Assembly (NCBI GenBank): GCA_036502575.1
Contig: DASXYL010000008.1
Span: 186,001 to 250,000 of the forward strand
Length of the DNA: 64,000 bases
Source of the DNA: DASXRA01 sp036502575
Lineage (GTDB): Bacteria; Actinomycetota; Actinomycetes; Mycobacteriales; Jatrophihabitantaceae
Reading direction: 5' to 3'
Shown here: positions 43,076 to 49,937 of the stretch, piece by piece
How the letters are laid out: each line of letters starts with the position of its first letter
Position numbering within the stretch: position 1 is the stretch's first letter
Made by a program: the position numbers and the translations under genes
The notes under the pieces: model-generated
What the model saw: only the letters and a program-made list of their open reading frames with translations
The model's database searches: none
What the model was told of the DNA's origin: nothing

Positions 43076-44187
43076 CCAGCGGCGTCGTGTCGGCCGAGGA
43101 CACCGAGCTGCTCCGGTCGACCGTGCGCGACGCGTTCGGCGAGTTGAGCCGGCCGGGCGACGTCCGCCGGCTGATGGCGACGGCGGCGGGCTGGGACCAC
43201 GACGTCTGGTCCCGGCTGGCCGGCGAGCTGGGCCTGCCGGGACTCATGCTGTCAGCCGCCCACGGCGGCGCCGGGTTCAGCCGGGCCGAACTCGCCGTCG
43301 TCATGGAAGAGGCCGGCGCGACGATGCTGTGCGCGCCGTTGTTCGCGACGGCCGCGCTTGCCGTCCCGCTGCTGCTCGCGTGCGCCGACGAGGAAGCGTT
43401 GTCCCGTTATGGCCCGGATATCAGTGCCGGTCGGTTGACGGCAACCGTTGCCCTGGCCGAGGACGACGGGCGCTGGAGCGTGGACGAGCTGCGGACCACG
43501 GCACGCCGAGGCGGTGACGGCTGGGTCGTCGACGGGGTGAAGAACTACGTGGTCGACGGTGCGACCGCGGGCCTCGTCCTCGTGGTGGCGACCACCGAGG
43601 GCGGCCCGGCGGTGTTCGCCGTCGACGCCGCTGCTCCCGGGTTGCGACGCGAGCAGCTGGTCACACTCGACCAGACCCGCAAGCAGGCCCGGCTCACGTT
43701 CGAGCGCACCCCGGCCGTCGCCGTCGGCCCGGCGGCCGCGGCCGGTGCGATCGACCGCGCGAGCGACGTGTCCCGGGCGCTGCTCGCCGCCGAGCAGACC
43801 GGCGGTGCGTCGCGTTGCCTGGACCTGACCGTGGAGTATGCGAAGACCCGGATCCAGTTCGCCCGGCCGATCGGCAGCTTCCAGGCCGTCAAGCAGCGGC
43901 TGGCCGAGATGCTCATCCAGGTCGAATCAGCCCGCTCGGCCGCGTACGCGGCGGCCGCCTCCGGTGATGATCTCGCTCGCGTCGCCCGCATCGCGGCGAT
44001 CACGTGTACCGACGCCTACAACTGGGTCAGCGCTCAGACGATCCAGCTCCACGGGGGCATCGGGTTCACCTGGGAACACGACGCGCACCTCTACTTCAAG
44101 CGGGCCCGCGCGAGCGGCCAGCTGCTGGGCACGCCCGGCGATCACATCGCCGCCCTGGCCAAGCAGCTGGACGCCGAAGCGGGCTGA
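43072..44187 (+). CDS. Acyl-CoA dehydrogenase subunit (short, FTWE type)
   Basis: A 371-residue acyl-CoA dehydrogenase: GLPGLMLSAAHGGAGFSR, RIQFARPIGSFQAVKQ and QLHGGIGFTWEHDAHLYFKR. The C-terminus resembles the short subunit at 8709, which belongs to a heteromeric pair, but no long partner is encoded next to it. It may act alone or pair with a long subunit elsewhere (9701 or 38490). ATG 43072 overlaps the CaiB stop (ATGA). Confidence 0.9.
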   Translation: MTSGVVSAEDTELLRSTVRDAFGELSRPGDVRRLMATAAGWDHDVWSRLAGELGLPGLMLSAAHGGAGFSRAELAVVMEEAGATMLCAPLFATAALAVPLLLACADEEALSRYGPDISAGRLTATVALAEDDGRWSVDELRTTARRGGDGWVVDGVKNYVVDGATAGLVLVVATTEGGPAVFAVDAAAPGLRREQLVTLDQTRKQARLTFERTPAVAVGPAAAAGAIDRASDVSRALLAAEQTGGASRCLDLTVEYAKTRIQFARPIGSFQAVKQRLAEMLIQVESARSAAYAAAASGDDLARVARIAAITCTDAYNWVSAQTIQLHGGIGFTWEHDAHLYFKRARASGQLLGTPGDHIAALAKQLDAEAG

Positions 44188-44234
44188 GCGGCGCCCAGCA
44201 TCCCGGCCAGCCATCCCCGCGACTTTGCACCTGG

Positions 44235-44278
44235 GATCGACGCTGGGAGCCGCCGTTCACCAGGAGATTGCGTCGATC
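44235..44278. terminator. Inverted repeat between convergent genes
   Basis: GATCGACGC at 44235-44243 and GCGTCGATC at 44270-44278 form a 9-bp stem around a 26-base loop, in the 115-base gap between two convergent genes. It may end both transcripts. There is no T run and the loop is large. Confidence 0.35.
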
Positions 44279-44302
44279 TCAGATGCAGAGTCGGGGGTTT
44301 GC

Positions 44303-45115
44303 CTACCGGCCGGTGAAGCGGGGTTCCCGCTTCTGGACGAAGGCCGACATACCCTCGCGGAAGTCGGGGCTGCGCGAGGACAGTTCCATCGCGAAGGCTT
44401 CGTTGGACAGGTGGTCCTTCAGCGGCTGCTCCGAACCGGAGTTGATCAGCCACTTGATCAGACCGAGCGCCACCGTCGGGCCGTCGGCGAGTCGCGCGCC
44501 CAGCTCGGCGGCCGTCGCCGTGACCTCCTCATCGGGCACGCACTCGTGCACGATCCCCCACTCGGCTGCCTCCTCGCCGGACAACCGCTTGCCCAGCATG
44601 AGCAGTTGCCGCGCCCGCAACGGGCCCACGACGCGGGGCAACAGCCAGCTCGCGCCGCCGTCCGGGGTCATGCCCCGCTGGCTGAACGGTTCCCACAGCG
44701 TGGCTGTCGAACTCGCCACGACGAAGTCGCTGGCCAGCAGCAGCTGCATCCCGATGCCGACCGCGTAGCCGCGTACGCCGGCGACCACCGGCACCTGCAG
44801 TTCGCACAGCAGGGGGACGAGGCGGTGGGCCTGCGCGGGGAGCCGACGCTGGATTGCGCCCACCCGCGGCCGATCGCCGCCGGCCGCATTGCGGCCCACG
44901 ATGTCGAAGCCGCTGCAGAAGTGTTCGCCGGCGCCGGAGATGAGTAGCGCCCGGACCTGCTCGTCGGTCTGCGCCAGCTGCACGGCCTCCACGAACGCGG
45001 CGACGCTCTCGTCGTTCAGCGCATTACGTTGATCCGGATTGCTGATCGTCACGCGCAGAACGCCCCCGTCCAGGTGGACGGCCAGGCCCGGCGCTTGCGG
45101 ATAGACAGCGGTCAC
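44303..45115 (-). CDS. Enoyl-CoA hydratase/isomerase (crotonase) family, likely leaderless
   Basis: A 270-residue crotonase: VTISNPDQRNALNDE, FCSGFDIVGRNAAGG, GVRGYAVGIGMQLLLASDFVVAS, RGMTPDGGASWLLPRVV, and the C-terminal FREGMSAFVQKREPRF. It is most like the crotonase at 20704 (GIG block, RGM...PR). GTG 45113-45115 has no Shine-Dalgarno sequence; a TATACT box ends 6 bases before it, so transcription would begin at the start codon. It is divergent from the thiolase at 45167. Confidence 0.88.
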   Translation of the reverse strand: MTAVYPQAPGLAVHLDGGVLRVTISNPDQRNALNDESVAAFVEAVQLAQTDEQVRALLISGAGEHFCSGFDIVGRNAAGGDRPRVGAIQRRLPAQAHRLVPLLCELQVPVVAGVRGYAVGIGMQLLLASDFVVASSTATLWEPFSQRGMTPDGGASWLLPRVVGPLRARQLLMLGKRLSGEEAAEWGIVHECVPDEEVTATAAELGARLADGPTVALGLIKWLINSGSEQPLKDHLSNEAFAMELSSRSPDFREGMSAFVQKREPRFTGR

Positions 45116-45121
45116 CCAGTT

Positions 45122-45127
45122 AGTATA
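45122..45127 (-). promoter_or_regulatory. -10 box (TATACT) placed for a leaderless transcript
   Basis: On the minus strand CTTTATACTAACTGG runs straight into the GTG start. The six-base gap between TATACT and GTG puts the transcription start on or next to the first base of the start codon. Confidence 0.5.
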
Positions 45128-45166
45128 AAGATTAACGGATAGCGGTGGATGGGATGGTGCGGCGAG

Positions 45167-46366
45167 ATGCGCGATGCGGTTATCTGCGAGCCCCTTCGGA
45201 CGCCGGTGGGGCGCTACGGCGGCGTCCTGCGGGATGTGAGCGCCGCGGCGCTGGCCGCGAGCACCATCGCAGCACTCATGGAGCGAACGGCGGTCGACCC
45301 CGTCGAGATCGACGACGTCCTGCTCGGCCAGTGCTACCCGAACGGTGAGGCGCCGTCGATCGGCCGGGTCGCGGCCCTGGACGCCGGCCTACCCGTCGAG
45401 ACGCCGGGCCTGCAGCTGGACCGCCGATGCGGATCGGGACTGCAGGCCGTCCTCAACGCGGCCATGCAGGTACAGACCGGCGTCAGCGACGTCGTGATCG
45501 CCGGCGGCGTCGAGAGCATGAGCCAGGTCGAGTTCTACGCCACCGGGCTGCGCTGGGGCGTCCGCGCGCCGGCGATCGAGCTGCACGATCGGCTGGCGCG
45601 AGGACGCGTCACCGCGGGCGGTGAACGCTATCCCGTACCCGGGGGCATGGTGGAGACCGCCGAGAACCTGCGCCGCGAGTACCGGATCAGCCGCACCGAG
45701 CAGGACGAGTTCGCGCTCCGATCCCATCAGCGCGCCGTCGCAGCTGCGCAGGCCGGCCGATTCGCCGACGAGATCGTCCCGATCACCACCAAGGACGCCG
45801 TCGAGGTGAGCGTCGACGAGCACCCGCGCGCCGACGCCAACCTGCCGGCCCTCGGCCGGTTGCGTCCGGTGATGGCGTCCGACCCGGACTCGACGGTGAC
45901 GGCCGGAAATGCCAGCGGGCAGAACGACGGGGCTTCGGCCTGCCTGGTCACGCATCCGGAGAAGGCCGCCGAACTGGGCCTGCGACCCCTCGCTCGGCTG
46001 GTCAGCTGGGCGGTCGCCGGAGTGCCGCCCCACCTGATGGGCATCGGCCCGGTGCCGGCGACCGCCCGGGCCCTCGACCGCGCCGGCCTGGCGATGTCGG
46101 ATCTGGATCTCATCGAGCTGAACGAGGCCTTCGCCGCGCAGGTACTGGCGGTTACCCGGGATTGGAAGTTCGGCGAGGCCGATTTCGAGCGCCTGAACGT
46201 CAACGGCTCCGGAATCTCGCTCGGCCATCCGGTCGGAGCCACGGGCGGACGGATCCTCGCGACCATGCTGCGTGAGCTGGATCGCCGCGAGGGCCGCTAC
46301 GCCCTGGAGACGATGTGCATCGGCGGCGGGCAAGGGCTGGCGGCGATTTTCGAGCGGACGGGGTGA
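45167..46366 (+). CDS. Acetyl-CoA C-acyltransferase (FadA-type thiolase)
   Basis: A 399-residue classical thiolase. Nucleophile Cys88 lies in LDRRCGSGLQAV, then LNEAFAAQ, NVNGSGISLGHPVGATG and the second Cys in ETMCIGGGQG. It cleaves a 3-ketoacyl-CoA to acetyl- or propionyl-CoA and a shortened acyl-CoA. ATG 45167 (MRDAVICEPLRTPVGRYGG) is the canonical N-terminus; an earlier in-frame start at 45149 is unlikely. The crotonase gene follows at once, with a GTG/TGA overlap possible at 46363. Confidence 0.93.
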   Translation: MRDAVICEPLRTPVGRYGGVLRDVSAAALAASTIAALMERTAVDPVEIDDVLLGQCYPNGEAPSIGRVAALDAGLPVETPGLQLDRRCGSGLQAVLNAAMQVQTGVSDVVIAGGVESMSQVEFYATGLRWGVRAPAIELHDRLARGRVTAGGERYPVPGGMVETAENLRREYRISRTEQDEFALRSHQRAVAAAQAGRFADEIVPITTKDAVEVSVDEHPRADANLPALGRLRPVMASDPDSTVTAGNASGQNDGASACLVTHPEKAAELGLRPLARLVSWAVAGVPPHLMGIGPVPATARALDRAGLAMSDLDLIELNEAFAAQVLAVTRDWKFGEADFERLNVNGSGISLGHPVGATGGRILATMLRELDRREGRYALETMCIGGGQGLAAIFERTG

Positions 46367-46374
46367 CGGCGTCG

Positions 46375-47178
46375 ATGACGAGCTACCAAACACTCAAGCT
46401 GGAGCGGGTGGGCCCGGTCGGCTGGATCGTGAACGCGCGCCCCGAGGCGCTCAACGCGATGAACGCCACCATGCGCGACGAGCTCGCCGATGCCTGGCTG
46501 GAGCTCGATCGCGATCCGGCCGTCCGGGTCATCGTCCACACCGGCGAGGGGCGGGCCTTCCAGACCGGAGCGGACGTCAAGGAAGTCGCCAACCCCGAGT
46601 CCGGTGGAATGCCGCGCTACCAGGACGATCTGCTCGGCTTCAACCTGCACTTCACCGCGTGGCACCAGAACGTGAGCAAGCCGGTCATCACGGCCGTCAA
46701 CGGGATCTGCGCCGGGGGCGGCCTGCACTTCGTCGCCGACGCCGACATCGTCATCGCGGCCGCCGACGCGACCTTCTTCGATCCGCACGTGTCGGTCGGA
46801 CAGGTCACCGCGATCGAGGTGATCGGCCTGGCCCGCAAGATGCCGTTCGAATCGGTCATGCGGATGGCCTTGCTCGGCGCCCACGAACGCATGTCGGCGC
46901 AGCGCGCCTACGAACTCGGCATGATCAGTCAGGTCGTCGATCCGCCTGACCAGCTTCGGGACGAGGCGCAGCAACTCGCGGAGCGGATCGCGCGCAACTC
47001 CCCCACGGCGATGCGGGCGACGAAGAAAGCGCTGTGGGCCGCCCTCGAGATGGGGCTCACCGACGCCTGCCGGGTGGGCGCGCAGCACCTCGTCGGCGTA
47101 TGGGGCCATCCGGACCAGGAGGAGGGGCCGCGCGCGTTCGTCGAGAAGCGGGAACCGCGCTGGCAGGATCTGCAATGA
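46375..47178 (+). CDS. Enoyl-CoA hydratase/isomerase (crotonase) family
   Basis: A 267-residue crotonase: VGWIVNARPEALNAMN, FQTGADVKEVANPESGG, AVNGICAGGGLHFVADADIVIAA, FFDPHVSVGQVTAIEVIGLARKMP. Close to the proteins at 18208 and 39778. It is paired with the FadA-type thiolase directly upstream, a usual hydratase-thiolase pair. ATG 46375 is reported; GTG 46363, overlapping the thiolase stop, is an equal possibility. Confidence 0.9.
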   Translation: MTSYQTLKLERVGPVGWIVNARPEALNAMNATMRDELADAWLELDRDPAVRVIVHTGEGRAFQTGADVKEVANPESGGMPRYQDDLLGFNLHFTAWHQNVSKPVITAVNGICAGGGLHFVADADIVIAAADATFFDPHVSVGQVTAIEVIGLARKMPFESVMRMALLGAHERMSAQRAYELGMISQVVDPPDQLRDEAQQLAERIARNSPTAMRATKKALWAALEMGLTDACRVGAQHLVGVWGHPDQEEGPRAFVEKREPRWQDLQ

Positions 47179-47238
47179 ACGCACATCCATAGCGATTACT
47201 AGGTTGCCCGTTGTAGGGTGCAAGGACAGTGCCGTGAA

Positions 47239-47244
47239 TATACT
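47239..47244 (+). promoter_or_regulatory. Probable -10 box (TATACT) of the amidohydrolase C operon
   Basis: AATATACTTT, identical to the element before amidohydrolase B, lies 43 bases before the ATG. AAAGTACAAAGTATATT on the other strand fits the AAGTATA motif family. Confidence 0.5.
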
Positions 47245-47286
47245 TTGTACTTTGCCGGCTCAGGCTCCTCGCCGATGGAGGTCTCC

Positions 47287-48345
47287 ATGTCGAAGACCGC
47301 ACTTATTTCCGCCGACTCGCACGTGGCTGTGCGCCTGGACGCGATCCGCGACCGCGTCCCGGCGGGGCTGCGCGAGGCGTTCGACGACGCGACGGCCGAG
47401 CAGGCGCGCAAGGAGGAGGAGCTGCGCGGCGGTCGGAAGCTGTCCCTCGCCGACTGGGACCTGGAGGCGTTCAAGGATCCCGGGTACTACGAGCCGCAGG
47501 CCCGGCTGGCCGCGATGGATCGCGACGGCGTCCGCGCCGAGGTGCTGTACTCCGAGGTCAGCGCCTTCCGCTCCTACGGGCTGGTGAAGGGCGACTGGCG
47601 GCCGATCAGCCGGGCGTTCACCGACCACCTGACCGAGTTCGCCGCCCACGACCCCGATCGGCTGGCTGTCTCCTACCAGGTGCCGATCATCGACATCGAG
47701 TACGCCGTCCAGGAGGTCCAGCGCCTCGCCGGGCTCGGCGCCCGGTCGGTGCACCTGCCCAACTTCCCCAGCGAGCTCGGGCTGCCCGACTACCACGAGG
47801 CGTCCTACGACCCGCTCTGGTCGGCGCTGCAAGAGACCGGCCTGTCGATCAGCCATCACCTCGGCAATCGCCAGTGGCTCTACGACGTCTTCCGCCGCGA
47901 CCCCACCCCGCAGGCGGCGATCTTCACATCGTTGCCCGGTCTCGGTCTGGCCGAGGCGATCGCGTGGTGGATCCTGACCGGCACGCTCGAACGGTTCCCC
48001 CGGCTGAAAATCGTCTTCGTCGAACCACAGCTCTACTGGATTGCCGGCTTCCTGGCGCAACTCGATGCCAAGGCCGACGGTCGCTACAACCTGCCGGGCC
48101 TGCGCCTCAAGCCGAGCGAGTACTTCCGCCGGAACATGGCCGTCACGTTCATGGACGACCTGGTCGGCCTCGGGATGCGCGATCTCATCGGGGTGGAGAA
48201 CATCCTGTGGTCCACGGACTTCCCGCATCCGGCTACCACCTGGCCCCATTCGCAGGAGGTCGTCGCCCGGCAGTTCGCCGACATCCCCGACACCGAGCGC
48301 GAGCTGATCTGCAACGAGAACGCGCGCCGGATCTACGCGCTGTGA
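47287..48345 (+). CDS. Amidohydrolase-2 family metal-dependent hydrolase (C)
   Basis: A 352-residue TIM-barrel protein: LISADSHVAV at the N-terminus (D-x-H), SISHHLGNRQWL with the central His, and WSTDFPHPATTWPHS with the C-terminal Asp/His. It is the most diverged of the three paralogues in the window. ATG 47287 follows GGAGG at 6 bases. Its stop overlaps the GTG of the DUF35 gene, so it is translationally coupled to the DUF35-aldolase pair and should act on the same intermediate, before or after the C-C cleavage. Confidence 0.88.
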   Translation: MSKTALISADSHVAVRLDAIRDRVPAGLREAFDDATAEQARKEEELRGGRKLSLADWDLEAFKDPGYYEPQARLAAMDRDGVRAEVLYSEVSAFRSYGLVKGDWRPISRAFTDHLTEFAAHDPDRLAVSYQVPIIDIEYAVQEVQRLAGLGARSVHLPNFPSELGLPDYHEASYDPLWSALQETGLSISHHLGNRQWLYDVFRRDPTPQAAIFTSLPGLGLAEAIAWWILTGTLERFPRLKIVFVEPQLYWIAGFLAQLDAKADGRYNLPGLRLKPSEYFRRNMAVTFMDDLVGLGMRDLIGVENILWSTDFPHPATTWPHSQEVVARQFADIPDTERELICNENARRIYAL

Positions 48346-48764
48346 CGGCGGTCGAGAGTGGGGTGACCCGACCGGCGCCGATCCTCACCGAGGACAACGA
48401 GGGCTACTGGACGGCAGCCCGTCAGGGCCGGCTCAGCGTTCAGCGCTGCGCACAGTGTGGACGCCTGCAGCACCCGCCCCGGCCGATGTGCCCGGTGTGC
48501 CATTCCCTCGATCAGCGGCCCGTCGACCTGGTCGGCACCGGCGTCGTCTACAGCTTCTCGTTGCTGCATCACCCGCAGCACCCCGCGTTCACCTATCCGG
48601 TGATCGCCGTGCTGGTCGACCTCGACGAGGGCGTTCGGGTCGCGTCCAATCTCGTCGGCGTCGATCCGGCCGACGTCCGCATCGGCCTGCCGGTTCAGGT
48701 GAGCTTCGCACCGGCCAAGGACGACACCGCCGTGCCGGTCTTCGAACCGCGGACGCCAGCATGA
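48342..48764 (+). CDS. DUF35 (zinc ribbon + OB-fold) acyl-CoA-binding partner of the aldolase
   Basis: A 140-residue DUF35 protein. The zinc ribbon is complete: CAQCGR and CPVC at residues ~36-55. The OB-fold follows (TGVVYSFSLLHHPQHPAFTYPVIAVLVDLDEGVRVASN). In steroid catabolism the DUF35 domain of ChsH2 binds and stimulates the aldolase Ltp2. Here the gene overlaps both neighbours (GTGA with amidohydrolase C, ATGA with the thiolase-fold gene), so a DUF35-aldolase complex is likely. Confidence 0.92.
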   Translation: MTAVESGVTRPAPILTEDNEGYWTAARQGRLSVQRCAQCGRLQHPPRPMCPVCHSLDQRPVDLVGTGVVYSFSLLHHPQHPAFTYPVIAVLVDLDEGVRVASNLVGVDPADVRIGLPVQVSFAPAKDDTAVPVFEPRTPA

Positions 48765-49912
48765 CCGGGGCATCGGTCGTCGGGATCGGCCAGACCGAGT
48801 TCTCGAAGGGCGCCGGCCGGAGCGAGACCCAGCTCGCCGCCGAGGCCATCGTCGCCGCGCTGCATGACGCCGGCCTGACCACCGACGACGTCGACGGGCT
48901 GGTCAGCTACACCATCGACCCGGTCGAGGAGACCGAGCTGGTCCGCGCACTCGGCATCCCGACGATCTCGTGGTCGAGCCGCGTGCCGTACGGCGGCGCC
49001 GGCTCGCAGGGCGTCCTGCAGCACGCGTCCGCAGCGGTGACGCTGGGTGCCGCGCGCGTGGTGGTCGCCTACCGGGCCTGCAAGGCGCGCACCGGCGCCC
49101 GATTCGGACGACCGGCCGTGAACCGGGCGGCGACGTCGGCCCACACCGGGACGACGGCGATGCAGTGGGCCATGCCTTACGGGATCCTGACGCCAGCCGC
49201 GTGGATGTCACTCAACTCGACCCGCTACATGCACACCTACGGAGTGACGAGTGCCGACTTCGGTCGGGCCGTGGTGCAGCTGCGCGACTACGCGGCCACC
49301 AACCCGGCCGCGCACTTCTACGGCCGGCCGATCACGCTGGACGATCACCAGAACTCGCGGTGGATCGCCGAGCCGGCCATCCGCCTGTTCGACTGCTGCC
49401 AGGAGACCGACGGTGCCGTCGCGCTGGTCGTCACCTCGGCGGACCGCGCGGCCGACACGCAGGCGCCGGTCGACATCGCCGCAACGGGCTCGGCGGCGAT
49501 CTTCGAGGAGGAGGTCGCGAGCAACCACTACCGTCCCGATCTGACCCGGATGGACGAGACGGTCACCCTCGCCGAGAAGCTGTTCGACGCGACCGGCATT
49601 ACCCGCGACGACATCGACGTCGCCCTGATCTACGACGCGTTCACGCCGATGCTGTTCATGCAGCTCGAGGCGCTCGGATTCTGCAAACCCGGTGAAGCAA
49701 AGGACTTCGTGGCCGACGGCGCGTTCGGGCCCACGGGCAGTCTGCCGTGCAACACGAACGGTGGGCTGATCGGCGAGGGCTACATCCACGGCCTGAACCT
49801 CACCGTCGAAGCCGTGCGCCAGCTGCGCGGCACCGCAGCCAACCAGATCAGGGGCGCCCGCACGGCGTTGGTGAGCGCGAGCCGCACCGGGGTCGTCCTG
49901 CGCCAGCGCTGA
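48761..49912 (+). CDS. Ltp2-like retro-aldolase of the thiolase fold
   Basis: A 383-residue thiolase-fold protein that has lost the thiolase catalytic set. The nucleophile loop reads VPYGGAGSQGVLQHA with no Cys. The two catalytic His positions carry Tyr: IYDAFTPM (Tyr291) and GEGYIHGLN (Tyr341). Known Ltp2 aldolases of steroid side-chain degradation use two Tyr spaced the same way, so this enzyme should perform a retro-aldol cleavage of a 3-hydroxyacyl-CoA with a branched chain. The DUF35 partner is directly upstream. ATG 48761 overlaps its stop. The substrate need not be a steroid. Confidence 0.88.
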   Translation: MTGASVVGIGQTEFSKGAGRSETQLAAEAIVAALHDAGLTTDDVDGLVSYTIDPVEETELVRALGIPTISWSSRVPYGGAGSQGVLQHASAAVTLGAARVVVAYRACKARTGARFGRPAVNRAATSAHTGTTAMQWAMPYGILTPAAWMSLNSTRYMHTYGVTSADFGRAVVQLRDYAATNPAAHFYGRPITLDDHQNSRWIAEPAIRLFDCCQETDGAVALVVTSADRAADTQAPVDIAATGSAAIFEEEVASNHYRPDLTRMDETVTLAEKLFDATGITRDDIDVALIYDAFTPMLFMQLEALGFCKPGEAKDFVADGAFGPTGSLPCNTNGGLIGEGYIHGLNLTVEAVRQLRGTAANQIRGARTALVSASRTGVVLRQR

Positions 49913-49937
49913 CGCAGACATCGAACAGGGAGTCGCC

